DNA of 64,000 bases. It comes from Dactylis glomerata. Taxonomy: Eukaryota; Streptophyta; Magnoliopsida; Poales; Poaceae. A program made the translations under genes and the position numbers. The stretch lies in assembly GCA_007115705.1 (NCBI GenBank), contig QXEO01000222.1:62001-126000 (forward strand), given 5' to 3'. Shown piece after piece: positions 1 to 11,075 of the stretch (position 1 is the first letter of the stretch; each line of letters opens with the position of its first letter). Below the pieces are notes generated by a model, which had not been told where the DNA came from, made no database searches, and worked only from the letters and a program-made list of their open reading frames with translations.

Positions 1-2617
1 TAGACTCATTTAGCCTATCGAATCTGGGGTTTTGGTTTACCTTCATAAGTTTGATCTTGGTCTTCTATGGTCGAAAAGTTACCCACTATGGTTCATACTA
101 GTAGTGGTTCATGGTCCACAGTCGTCTTACTCCTTCACTACTCTCCTAATGGAGCTACGGTGAATCTTAGGGAAGTATCAATTACTCCATCCAACTTCCA
201 TCATCTTGGGTTTCTCCCCAATTTTAGCTTCTTAAAAGTATCAATTACTCCTTTTGTTCAAGTTTAAGGTCTAGTTGTTGCTCCCATGAGGTATAAAACC
301 TCAACGTCCATTCTGATGAACTTCTGAGGCAAGTATCAATACAGTACCTCGACATCACCTGATGGCAATAAGGCTAATCTCATCTTAGTCTAGACCTCCT
401 TCTTACTCCAACTGATTTAGTCTAGTTCTTCCAACTTGTGGCTTACTCTCCCCCTTAGGCTTTCCTAATGATCTCTCAAAGAAATATACAATGTACCCAC
501 ACAATTGTGGATATCCAGTATGAATTCTTCAATTACGTATTTAGGTAGGGCTTTTATTTCACCTTTGGAGGTTTGAACTTACCCAAAAGTTCCAAAGTTT
601 GACGAGAATTGGGTTTTCCCATTGTTATCTATCCATAATTGGACGGTAGGGTATATATACAAAGCCACAGGAGAAATCCAGCAGAGTTTCTCTTGTACCG
701 GAGGACATCCACGATAGGCAATTGTATAAGTTGAACTTAATATGAACTAATCGGGGTATAAATGAATGAATGGCTTCAATGGATCATTATTAATGCGAAA
801 ACCTATGAAAATCTCACAAGTATTGGTCCATAGACCAAGACTACAACTCGAAGATAAGAAAAGATATTGCTAACGTCTTAACCACCAATCCATAATTCAA
901 GATTTTGGGACTAGGGATCAATGTTATACAGAAATGTTATGTGTCTTAGTCACGCTAGCAATGAGGGTTACTGGGGTTACCACTCCCAGGCTGAGTAAAG
1001 CAGCAGGTAATACCGGAATGGATCATCGGTATTACAACACCTCAATCGACCCGTGATGTACTAAGCATAACCAAGGCTGCATAACAATGAGCTCAAATAC
1101 CTCAATCTCAATTGTAGATAACCTAATTAGTGGTTCTACTCCATGATCTAGTGTTAGGATCTAGTATTTATGAACTTAGAGTTCCACTAATTTCCAATAC
1201 TTCATACTTCTACCACCTCATGATACTTCCATGAATGGGTCTTACTACTTTTCTCTTGCTTTTTCCACCAACGGTGGTATCTCTTAATCAATTTTTCTTC
1301 TTATAGGGTTTGTATTGCAAGAAATACACCATCTACAGGTGTGTTCTCATACATTCCCTTCTTGTTTAGCTTCCTTCTTGTGATCTCTTCGTCTCTGTCC
1401 GGACTGCCTTAGGAATTCATCTCTCCTTCACACGATTCCCTTAACCCTCTAGATCAATACCATGATGTAAGAACTTGATAGTGCAACATGCATTTGCATA
1501 TCAAAGTTAAACTTCCTATATGGATCTAGTCAATCAATAAAAATCCAAGAAAAAATCCAAATGTGCGCTGGCAACATACATCATCATAAGCCCATTGAGT
1601 AAAACATCTCTAGAATTTGGGCTTAGATATGTACTTTATAGCACCAAGTAATATAGGTTTATATCGTGCTATATTGCACATAATGGTGGACTACAACTCT
1701 TTTTCTCAATATTTACTTCAATTGCTCAATTGCAACCAAATAATTTGAACAAAAATGGGTTTGTGAATCTTTATAGCTAACCTATACATGCCTTTCTATC
1801 CTTTTATAACTTACCTTCCGTTCTATTGAAGACTATCCTCACATTATATCTTGAAACTTCTAGCATAGCTTCTCTAAGCACCTACTTCACTAAGCATGGT
1901 TCGCACAACTCCATGATTTTCATGGGGTTCTCTGTTGTGCTTCGATAAATCTCCTCGAACTAAAGGCTATGGTTGTGGTACACTTGACCTAGTTACCATG
2001 GTTTGGAACACTTTCTTCATCTTTCTTATTGAACATCTTCTTCCGCAGCAAGGAATTGCTGGTTTACTGTGAAGTTCTACTCCATCATGTGAAGATTCTC
2101 AAGTGAATCTCACATGCTCCAAGATTTTACACTGGGAACTTCTTACTTGTATATGGAATGCTTGAGTATCCACATACATGACTTAACCTGAGATCCTGCT
2201 ACCTCATGTAACTTCACTTCATCACTCAATATCATCCTACTATAGTTTCAGATGACTCAAGTTTAACACGATGACCTTGGTATACTTCTTCAAATAGGAT
2301 AGTTCCCCTTCCGGTTGTATCCTCTCTTTGGACTACCATGTATTGTATAACAATTGTAATCTACTTCCATCCATTGTATAAGGCTCTAATAATGTCATAA
2401 CTACTTAGTATGGAACAAGATATCTAACTTCACTTAAGAGTAACAGGTAAAAAATTTGACTCAAGTGTGTCAGGAGTATTCTTTTATTGAATCTCCATCT
2501 CAAGTCATAAGAAGAATTGGTTTAGATAAGATAGCTTCCTATAGTCACTAACAAACCTACATGTCTCCTATTAAAGGGTCTTAATCCTAGGGTCAAAGCG
2601 TTTGCTCTGATACCAAC
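1..2617 (-). mobile_element. Internal non-coding domain of a minus-strand long-LTR retroelement
   Basis: This stretch ends at the 5' LTR that starts at 2618. Immediately left of the LTR, at 2603-2615, the reverse complement reads TGGTATCAGAGCA, the classic primer-binding site for initiator tRNA-Met, so the element runs on the minus strand and 1-2602 is its internal domain. No reading frame longer than 66 codons is present on the + strand at the start and none shows a retroelement domain. With the long LTR described below, this fits a large non-autonomous derivative (LARD-like). The 3' end lies outside the window. Confidence 0.55.
2603..2615 (-). promoter_or_regulatory. Primer-binding site for initiator tRNA-Met
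   Basis: The minus strand reads TGGTATCAGAGCA, two bases from the LTR end. This is the standard tRNA-Met primer site of plant LTR retrotransposons and it fixes the orientation of the element occupying 1-2617. Confidence 0.8.
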
Positions 2618-2987
2618 TGTGGTGACCCAGCATACCATTGCATGTGTAGTATGCAAGTCATTGACATAACACCAATGAAACACCATCTCACTAGTATTAC
2701 ATCAATCAGAGTGGTACAACAGAAACATCGCAGGTCCAAGGTATGTCTATAGAATTACAATTTTTAGCATATAGAAGATCTTCAGAACCTCCTCAACAGG
2801 TAGAGGTTTAGTTCTGGCGATTACAATCGAGAAAGAACAACTAGAAGACTAAACTAAAGCTACAACTAATGCAGTTGGCTTGCTACAGAATTACCCTAAC
2901 TACTTAGGTTCTAGGTTTAGGGAATTGGGTCCCTTCTATTCCTATTCTAGTTTTCCACCAAGCTTGACATAGTCGTTGACTTCATTG
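2618..2987 (-). mobile_element. Long-LTR fragment, outer part (continues at 12476)
   Basis: Starts TGTGGTGACCCAGCATACC and is a diverged copy of the solo LTR at 23116, which starts TGCGGTGACCCAGCATACC. It is interrupted at 2987 by the gypsy element 2988-12470 (duplicated target CATTG at 2983-2987 and 12471-12475) and resumes at 12476. Divergence from the 23116 copy is clearly visible, so it is the older insertion. Confidence 0.75.
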
Positions 2988-4384
2988 TGATACGTCCAAA
3001 ATGTATCTACTTTCCCGAACACTTTTGCTATTGTTTCTCCTCTAATTTGTGTGTTTTGAATACAACTAACATGGACTGACGCTGTTTTCAGCAGAATTGC
3101 TCTGGTGTCTCGTTTTTGTGCAGAAATTCAACTTCAAGTAAAAATTCGGGAAAAATCATGAAAAATCCTATTTCACCAGAAGACCCACGGAGCCAAAAGA
3201 TGAGACGGAGAGGGGGCTTGAGGGTCTGTCACACATAGGTGCCGCGGCCCAGCCCTGGCCGTGCCACCCCTGTGTGAGGAGGCTCCAGGCGCCCACTCGG
3301 TCTCCCCTCTCGTCTACATATACCCCCTGACGACTTAAGATCGGAGAGACGGCATTTTTCCCAGATAGACTTCCGCTGTGCCGCCGACATCAGAAACCGC
3401 GATTCGGAACCAGAAACTCCGTTCTGGCACCCTGCCGGGACGGGGATTCGGAGGAGATCTTCATCACCATCACCACCGACGCTCCTCCATCGACCATCCA
3501 TGACTCCCCCATCCATGTGTGAGTAATTCCCCCGCTGTAGGTGAGGGGATGGTAGGGATTGGATGAGATTGTTCATGTAATTTGATATGAGATTGATAGG
3601 GCATAGTGCCTAGTATCTTTATTTAGTGTCTATGACATTGTTGCAACTTGTTGTGCTTAATGCTTGTCACTTTGGGCCCGAGTGCCATGATTTCAGATCT
3701 GAACATGTTATTATTTCTATGATGATACTTGTTGTTTATGGTCTTACCTACAAGTTGTATACACATATTGTTGTCCGGAACCCGAGGCCCCAAAGTGACA
3801 GAAATTGGGATAACCGGAGGGGATGGCTATGATGTGAGGATCACATGTGTTCACCGAGTGCTAATGCTTTGCTCCGGTACTTTATTAAAAGGAGTACCTT
3901 AATTACCAGTAGTTTCCCTTGAGGCCCTGCTGCAACAGGCTGGTAGGACAAAAGATGTCGTGCAAGTTTCTCCTTGTGAGCACGTACGACTATATACGGA
4001 ACACATGCCTATGATTGTTTATACTAGGATGCTTTATCATTATTTATCTGCAATGCCCGTATCTCATTGATTTCATGAATTATCTTATCCATGCAACGCC
4101 CGTTATCCATCCCTATGCCTACAGTATTTGTTCCTATTGTTTACAACCGTTACTATTACTGCTGCTATTTTACTACTGCTGTTACTGTTTCACTACTGTC
4201 ACCACTATAAAACTGTTGCTACTGATAAACCACTGCGAGCGAGACTATTTCCAGGTGCAGCTGAATTGACAACTCATCTGTTAAGGCTTACATATATTCT
4301 TTGGCTCCCCTTGTGTCGAATCAATAAATTTGGGTAATACTTCCCTCGAAGACTGTTGCGATCCCCTATACTTGTGGGTCATCA
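2988..4384 (+). repeat. 5' LTR of the Athila-type element
   Basis: A 1,397-bp LTR with terminal TG...CA and a palindromic start (GATACGT-N-ACGTATC). It contains a GC-rich block at about 3230-3310, shared with other elements here, and a CTG/CTA-rich tract at 4140-4210 that gives spurious leucine-rich reading frames. Confidence 0.9.
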
Positions 4385-4395
4385 AGACTATTTTC

Positions 4396-4413
4396 TGGCA
4401 ATGTTGCCGGGGA
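4396..4413 (+). promoter_or_regulatory. Primer-binding site (degenerate tRNA-Asp type)
   Basis: Reads TGGCAATGTTGCCGGGGA; the intact form at 33365 (minus strand) is TGGCGCCGTTGCCGGGGA. It lies 11 bp after the 5' LTR. The CGCC to CAAT change would weaken pairing with the tRNA. Confidence 0.65.
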
Positions 4414-4472
4414 CCATAGCTTTATCAGTAAGTTCACTTGGTATTCATATTGTTCGCTACAATCCTTTCATC

Positions 4473-7124
4473 ATGGGTAAACCTCGTGATGGAAAAGTTC
4501 CTATATTACCATCCACTACAAGAAGAGGTACGACTCTCAACACCTCTATTGCTCTTGATTCACCTTCTGTTATGAGTAAGTTGCTTACACCACCACACCC
4601 ACATGCTACTGCTACTACTTCTGCTGAGATTGATAATGCCACTGATAATTTAGATGATGCTTCTACTGTGCTTGATGAGACTGGTTCACTAGGTTCATTT
4701 TTAGATGCTACTATTGCTAGAGCTAAATTGGGAAATATCATTGTTACACCCGTTAGTTCACCTGAGTCTAGGGAATGTCCTAGTAATGATTATGATGATG
4801 ATGCTTATATTGAGCTTAATGATGACTTTATTGCAGAAGCACGTGCTGCTCGAGATGCTGGTAAGGTTAAAGAACTTCTTGCAAGACGCTCTGTTAGATA
4901 TAATTTGTCTCCTGATCCTAATTTTGCTGCTTCTCCCATAAACATTAGAGACAAGGATTATGATTTCTCTTTGGATTTATCTTACATATGTATTGTTGAG
5001 AAAACTCCCTTTTGTGGTACTAAAGATGAGAGTGCTATGGATCACATGAATGAGCTTTCTACTTTGAGTAATTTGTTTTCTGCTGATATTAAGCTCCGCA
5101 CTTACTTTGTTGCTAAGATTTTTCCTTTCTCGTTGAAAGATGCTGCTAAAACTTGGTTTAATAGCTTGTCTCCTGGATCTCTTACTATTCCTATTGCTTT
5201 GGTTAATGCTTTCTTTCAGAAATATTTTCCCGCTAGTGCTCAACATGCTGCTGTGCAGAAAATCTTTGATTTTGAACAGGGAAAAGGAGAGAAATTGCCT
5301 GAATCTTGGACAAGGTTTTGTTCTTTAATTAGAGCTTTGCTTAAAGAACCATTGCCTAAAAATGAACTCCTTGATATATTTTATAATGGACTAACGGATG
5401 AATCTAAATCATATTTCGATAGTTGTGCTGGTTGTGTTTTCAGGGAAAGAACTCCGGCTGAAGCAGAAGAATTAATGGCTAAAATAAGTCGGAATCATGA
5501 TGATTGGACTCTAGTTGAGCCAACACCAGCACCTACCCCTGCGCCATCTACAGAGCCTACACCAAAGAAGAGAGGGATGATCGAGTTAAATGATGAAGCT
5601 ATGAAGGAAGCTAAGAAATCTCTTAAGGAGAAAGGTATTAGAGCCGAAGATGTTAAAAATTTACCTCCTATTGAAGAATTATGTAAGCCAATTCCTCGCT
5701 CATCTACTATCGAGGTACACTCTCTCCAATGCTTTAATGAAAGAGATATTCCTTATACTAAACCTCCTGATCAATGCTTAGATGAGTTTGATAATTTTAT
5801 TGTTAAGCAAGAAAATTTTAATAAAATGGTGCATAATCATTTGTTGGAAAATTCTAGAGCTATTAACAAGTTGCAGGATATTGTGGAGAGAACCGCCAAT
5901 GATGTGAAGATACTTGTTAAACATTTTCAAATGGTTCAAACACAAATTGATCAGCTTACCAAGGTGCAAAAAGACTTGCTAGTTAATGCTGCAAGAGAGA
6001 AGCAAGCATGTGAAATACGCACAAGAAGTGGTGCTGCTACTCAAGACCCATTATATCCTGAAGGACATCCTAAGAGGGTCGAGCAAGATTCTCAACGCAC
6101 TTCAAATGATGATATTCCTTCCAAGAAGAAGAAGCATAAAACAACCGCTGAATCCTCTGATGCAGGTAAAGATCCTAACAGTGTTTCTATTTCTGATGCT
6201 GAAACTGAACTAGGAGATGCTTCCGATAAAGAAGAAGATAAAGAAGAAGTTGAAGAAGAACCAGAGAAGATTGACAAGAATCCAAAGTACACTAAAGAAG
6301 ACTTCATTGCCAACAAGCATGGTAAGGAGAGAGAACCTTGGGTACAGAAGCCAATGCCTTTTCCTAGTAAGAAACACAAGTCCAAGGAAGAAGAACACTA
6401 CAACAGGTTTTGTGAATGGATGAGACCTTTATTTTTGCAAATTCCTTTGACTGATGCTATTAGAATGCCTCCTTATGCAAAGTATATGAAAGATATTGTC
6501 ACTAACAAAAAGAAAATTCCTAGTGAGGAAATTTCCACTTTACTTGCTAACTATTCTTTTGATGGTAAAGTGCCAGAGAAGCTTGGAGATCCAGGTATAC
6601 CAACTATTCCTTGCTCCATTAAAAACAACTATGTTAGAACTGCTTTATGTGATTTGGGAGCTGGAGTTAGTGTCATGCCTTTTTCCCTCTATAAGAGACT
6701 TGATTTAGAAAAATTAGTATCAACTGATATATCTTTGCAGATGGCTGATAAGTCTACTACTATTCCTATTGGTATATGTGAGAATGTTCCTGTTCAAGTT
6801 GCTAACAGTTGTTTAATATTAACTGATTTTGTTGTGTTGGAAATGCCTGAAGATGATAATATGTCTATTATTCCTGGGAGACCTTTTCTAAACACTGCAG
6901 GTGCTGTTATTAATTGCAATCAAGGAAAAGTCACTTTTAATGTTAATGATAAAGAGTATATGGTATATTTTCCCAAGAAGATTGATAGGAAGAATGCTCT
7001 AAATACAATCAAGCATGTTGAGACCATCAAAGTTGGTCAAATTATTTGTTCAGAGCGAAAGCCCAAGGAAGAATGTCAAATTGTTATGGTTGGGACTATA
7101 CCTATCAAAGTTGAGGTAACATAA
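4473..7124 (+). CDS. gag: Gag-protease polyprotein of the Athila-type element
   Basis: Forms the capsid of the retroelement particle and carries its protease. I start at the ATG at 4473, because the frame extends upstream only through non-ATG codons into the LTR. The product is about 883 residues. The gag core (AKTWF...FQKYFP...W..F..L) is around residues 215-295. A proline-rich linker follows near 355, and acidic/lysine-rich segments near 520-620. A retropepsin-like motif, D-L-G-A-G-V-S-V-M-P, is near residue 727. I see no zinc knuckle. The frame is open throughout, unusual among the elements here. It stops where reverse transcriptase would follow, so pol has been lost. Lineage from motif similarity to Athila gag. 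Confidence 0.85.
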   Translation: MGKPRDGKVPILPSTTRRGTTLNTSIALDSPSVMSKLLTPPHPHATATTSAEIDNATDNLDDASTVLDETGSLGSFLDATIARAKLGNIIVTPVSSPESRECPSNDYDDDAYIELNDDFIAEARAARDAGKVKELLARRSVRYNLSPDPNFAASPINIRDKDYDFSLDLSYICIVEKTPFCGTKDESAMDHMNELSTLSNLFSADIKLRTYFVAKIFPFSLKDAAKTWFNSLSPGSLTIPIALVNAFFQKYFPASAQHAAVQKIFDFEQGKGEKLPESWTRFCSLIRALLKEPLPKNELLDIFYNGLTDESKSYFDSCAGCVFRERTPAEAEELMAKISRNHDDWTLVEPTPAPTPAPSTEPTPKKRGMIELNDEAMKEAKKSLKEKGIRAEDVKNLPPIEELCKPIPRSSTIEVHSLQCFNERDIPYTKPPDQCLDEFDNFIVKQENFNKMVHNHLLENSRAINKLQDIVERTANDVKILVKHFQMVQTQIDQLTKVQKDLLVNAAREKQACEIRTRSGAATQDPLYPEGHPKRVEQDSQRTSNDDIPSKKKKHKTTAESSDAGKDPNSVSISDAETELGDASDKEEDKEEVEEEPEKIDKNPKYTKEDFIANKHGKEREPWVQKPMPFPSKKHKSKEEEHYNRFCEWMRPLFLQIPLTDAIRMPPYAKYMKDIVTNKKKIPSEEISTLLANYSFDGKVPEKLGDPGIPTIPCSIKNNYVRTALCDLGAGVSVMPFSLYKRLDLEKLVSTDISLQMADKSTTIPIGICENVPVQVANSCLILTDFVVLEMPEDDNMSIIPGRPFLNTAGAVINCNQGKVTFNVNDKEYMVYFPKKIDRKNALNTIKHVETIKVGQIICSERKPKEECQIVMVGTIPIKVEVT

Positions 7125-7957
7125 GCATTGAGTGATATGCAAAGTTTCTCCTCATAAAAAGTTAGTTCGGTAACAAGACTTGATCAACCTTGTTAACAAA
7201 GTGATTTTATATGAAAGAAACTTCGTTTTCACCGCATTCACTCCACCTCATTTGTATTTACTTTCATCAATTTTATTCCTTCAGTTAAGCTGCTTGATTA
7301 AGAGTATCTCAGAGTTGTTGCATGCTTAGTTTTGATTTGCTTGAAATCTTTTCATCGTCATTTTTCTGAGTTTCATCGATATGCCAATTTCTGAAAAATC
7401 CTCGAAAATAAAGTTTCTCGAAAAATTCTAGAAAATTCTTTATAAATTTTTTGTTAAAAATGGGGTAGAGAGACACCTGGGAGGCACCAGGTGGGGCAGC
7501 CACGCCACCACACACACAGGTGGCACGGCCCAGCCCTGGCCGCGCCACCCATGTGTGAGGGGGCCCCACTAGGCCACTCACTCATCTCTTCTTCCCCAGT
7601 TCTTTCTCTCTCTCGAAAACAACGACACACTCAGCTGAAACCCGAGTTCTTGCTGTTCTTCACCTCGATTTTTCGATCTACTTGCTCAGCCCAACATTTC
7701 TGCTGAAATTTGGATCATTTGCTCTCCGGTATGTGACTCCTCCACTTGTCCAAATAGATTTTCTTTTGGTGAAATATATCTTGAGTATTTTAGCATTGTA
7801 GGTGACAGTATAAATGAGTATGCATGCTTGTTCTCTTGCTTAGAATTGATATTTTGATGCATGATAGCTCTCGAGTAACTCACCATAGTAGTTTCCTACA
7901 CTTGCTTGTCTTTAAATCATTTTTTATGAGTTTGTTGAAAAATTTCAGAGAAGGAAG
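7125..7957 (+). other. Spacer between gag-protease and the Athila-like ORF
   Basis: No domain-bearing frame. Pol would normally lie here. It contains a GC-rich block at about 7478-7575 resembling the one in the LTRs (GGCACGGCCCAGCCCTGGCC) and a pyrimidine-rich stretch (7590-7640) resembling a leader before the next ORF. Confidence 0.6.
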
Positions 7958-8953
7958 ATGGCCAACTTCACATATGGAGAAGTGTTTGAAAGTGATGCAC
8001 CAAGGTCATCAAGGCCCTCAAGATCCACTGCTCAATATACGATATCTTATAATGAGGATCTCATGTCACCAAACCCTGAAGGGGACGATGGAGATGCACA
8101 TCCATCCTCCTTCCCTTGTTTTAACTTCTTGAGTGATGCAGGGATTCTTGATGATTTCTTGCTTCTTATTAACAGGGTTGGATTGACTGATTACGTGGCA
8201 GATGAAAGAGACCAATATGCTTTGCTTACAAAGATTTTCGTTGAAATTTTTAAATTTATTAACTCTCATTACAACCCTTCCGTTGCATTTAAGATTTATG
8301 ATAAGTCTATCACCATGTCTTTGGGAAGGTTTTGTTCTATTTTAGGTATTCCCATGTTTGGAACGGCCAAGAAGATACAAAATCACCCCGCTGATTTGTT
8401 GGAGCTTTACCGAGGGGTGACCAATGATGACGACCGCAACGCACAGCGTGGCAAGATAAGAAATATTCAGCTCCCAGCTATTAGATATTTTACTTACTAT
8501 CTTGCAACTTGTGTACTCAGTAGAGAAAACACTAGCAATATCTCCAATTATCATTTAGCTTTTCTAGCTACCGCTCTTGATGTTGGTAGGAAATATAACC
8601 TTGGTGCTGTTATTGCTCATCACCTAGCCGCTAGGGGACCTATTTATGGAGGTATTATTGCCGCGCGCATTGTTGCTAAGCTAGGACTTTCTATTGCTCC
8701 TAATGATGTATTGCTGGTTCCACAGAGGCTTGATCTTGCTGCTATGAAACTCCATCATTTTGTTACTGCTAACTCTTGTGCAGGGAAATTAGTTTACAGG
8801 ATGTTATTCACTGATGGAGAGGAAAGGGAAATTCCCTTGCCTCAGCCTAACTTGTTCAGCATTCACGTGAGGCCATGGTCACGCACGAAGGTGGAGTTGG
8901 ACAATCAGCTTAGGCTGCTTGGTTTCAACATCCAACATGGCATGGTGGTCTAG
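7958..8953 (+). CDS. Athila ORF1-like protein of the gypsy element
   Basis: A 331-residue open frame starting AAGATGGCC. It matches the type of protein known from the env position of Athila elements (the 'Athila ORF-1' family). Recognisable features are a central N-x-H-Y-N-P...F-K-I...G-R-F-C-x-I-L-G-I-P block (about residues 105-145) and a later helical stretch with L-A-A-R-G-P-I-Y-G-G-I-I-A-A-R-I (about 225-245). I see no signal peptide or transmembrane segment, so an envelope role is not supported. Its molecular function is unknown. It lies about 830 bp downstream of gag-protease with no pol between. The frame is intact. Confidence 0.75.
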   Translation: MANFTYGEVFESDAPRSSRPSRSTAQYTISYNEDLMSPNPEGDDGDAHPSSFPCFNFLSDAGILDDFLLLINRVGLTDYVADERDQYALLTKIFVEIFKFINSHYNPSVAFKIYDKSITMSLGRFCSILGIPMFGTAKKIQNHPADLLELYRGVTNDDDRNAQRGKIRNIQLPAIRYFTYYLATCVLSRENTSNISNYHLAFLATALDVGRKYNLGAVIAHHLAARGPIYGGIIAARIVAKLGLSIAPNDVLLVPQRLDLAAMKLHHFVTANSCAGKLVYRMLFTDGEEREIPLPQPNLFSIHVRPWSRTKVELDNQLRLLGFNIQHGMVV

Positions 8954-11075
8954 GAGGAAGAGGAGGAGCCGCCCTATCACTTCACCACGTACCATTCCGG
9001 GGAGTCCTCAAACTCATATCAGGACGATGGTGCTTCTTCGTCACACTATGGAGGCGCCACCTCATGGCGGAGTTGGCCGAGTTGGGATTGATCTCCACTT
9101 AGGCCAAAAGCCTAAGCTTGGGGGGAGGTACGCCGACTATTCACTCATCTACATATCATATTCTGTCGGACCTTTGTATATCCATGTTTCACTTTCTTTA
9201 TTGTTCTAAGTTCTTACTTCTGCTTTTCCAAAACACAAAAGGACCAAAAATATTTTAGTTGTTTCTCTCTATTTGGTTCTTTGGTTTTCTACCTTTGGTT
9301 TGCTTTACTTGCTATTTTCAGTTTGCTACTTAAAAAACCCAAAAATATTTTGCTTTGTTTGCCTTTTCCTTCCGCTTTTGCTTTAAAAATCGAAAACCCC
9401 AAAAATATTTGTTGCTCTTCTTCAGTTTTGTAAAGTTTGTTGCAGAGTTCAGTCTCCCGTTACTCCATTGGAGCTTGGTATTCACTTTATATTATTCAAG
9501 CCACACAAGTGAAGAGCAATAATGACGACATATGACAATCCGAGATGTGGTAAGAGGCTGGTATGAACTCTATTTGTTTTCATTTTTGTACATATACTCA
9601 TCTATGTGGACATCCTTAGTCGGTTCATGTGGGGGATATGTCATCTAATGGATGCTTTGTAGTTCTTGCTTTCTTATGATTAGTTTCAATTTACTATTAG
9701 CCTGTAGCATGTCATGTAGACGCTTGCATGCATTGTTTTATTCATAGTATGGTATGATATTGTGGTATCCACCTCTGAAAGCTTCATTTGAATCAACTTG
9801 GCACATGCTCAAGCATGCATATGACTGAACAAAAAGTCAATTAAGCCTCGATGATCTAAATTGCCTCAGAGTTCTTGTATCATTTTTATGCCTATATTAA
9901 TTTTGTTTTGTCGCAAGCATGATTATGATAGTTATTGCTCTCTCGATTGTCGCTTCCCAGTCTTTTGCTAGCTTTTACTTGTACTGAGTATGAGCTCTAC
10001 TCGTACATCCAATTACCAAAAACCAAGTCTTCCAAAGAGTCCACTATAAATTCCTATGCATGGTATTTGTAAGCCATTCCAAGTAAATTTTCATGTGCTA
10101 CCTTTCAAAACTTTCAACTACTTCTCATTTTGTGCCACTGTTTTTAGCTCATGGGGACGTAGTGGTCGGAATTGCTATCTTCCATATTAAATTAAGTACC
10201 CCTCGACTAGGCAGCTTCATCTGCTCATCATTAATTTTGCAAGGGAGCTGGTCAGACCATTATAATCTTAATTTTGAAAGAAAAGAAAAAAGGCACTCCT
10301 CCAAAGGAATGTGAAAGTTGGTGGGCACCCGATGGAATCGGTTAGCCATGGTTTGAGAAAGGAAAAAGGTGGGGAGGAGTGCCAAAGCTTTATAAAAGAG
10401 CACCAATGTGCCAAATTTCAAAGAACTCGGAACCGCTCCCACTTGTTTATTATGGAAGATAGTAAGTCCCCATTGCTAGTCGTTGACATTGAACAACCAC
10501 CTCTCAAAAGAAACTTTTATCTCTGGTTTTACAAATGAAAAGCTCTAGCACATGTTAAATCCTTGCTTCCCTCTGCGAAGAGCCATTCGTTTACTTCTAT
10601 GTTGTGTCACCATCCTCTAACTTTAAGCACTTCTTGAGAGCATAGCTGTTATTCTTAGTGTACTGTGCTTGTCCCAGAACACGGTTAATTGTGGTATAAC
10701 TTTGATGCTTGTATCTTTGATATTTCTACTTCTAGTCTTCCCTTGGACTTCAGAGGTGCCTCAGCATTTATGTTTTGCTCTACAAATAAAGGCAAGCGGG
10801 ATACCACTCTTTCATATCATTTATGCATATTACAATCTTGTAGCTTCTCATGCACATGTTACTTGTTAATAGTGCATTGGCACTCTTTCATAGCTTGCTT
10901 GACTATGAGGTGACATTAGTTACATATTTCTTATTATGAATTGCCTGAGTACTTGATCACATGATTAGTATATATACATCATATGAGCAAATGTGTTCGT
11001 GAAAGTTTCTTTTATCGCTCTCAGTTGTTAACTGAATTGCTTGAGGACAAGCAAATAGCTAAGCTTGGGGGGAGT
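8954..11075 (+). other. 3' untranslated internal region of the Athila-type element
   Basis: AT-rich and non-coding, ending in the polypurine tract at 11061-11075. Blocks recur, in reverse complement, in the 27928-35021 element and the 50348-52777 fragment: CCCAGTCTTTTGCTAGC (about 9957) and CTTCCCTCTGCGAAG (about 10568). The shared modules indicate that these families are related. Confidence 0.7.
11061..11075 (+). promoter_or_regulatory. Polypurine tract
   Basis: AAGCTTGGGGGGAGT directly abuts the 3' LTR, as expected of the plus-strand priming site. The same motif occurs inverted at 51746-51760. Confidence 0.85.

Noticed and set aside
3229..3576. 115-codon minus-strand ORF in the LTR (also 11316-11663)
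   Set aside because: Repeats with the LTR, covers the GC-rich block, and has no domain.
4015..4337. Leucine/tyrosine-rich ORFs (also at 12101-12423)
   Set aside because: They lie wholly inside the LTRs, come from a CTG/CTA-rich tract, and recur with the LTR; no gene signal.
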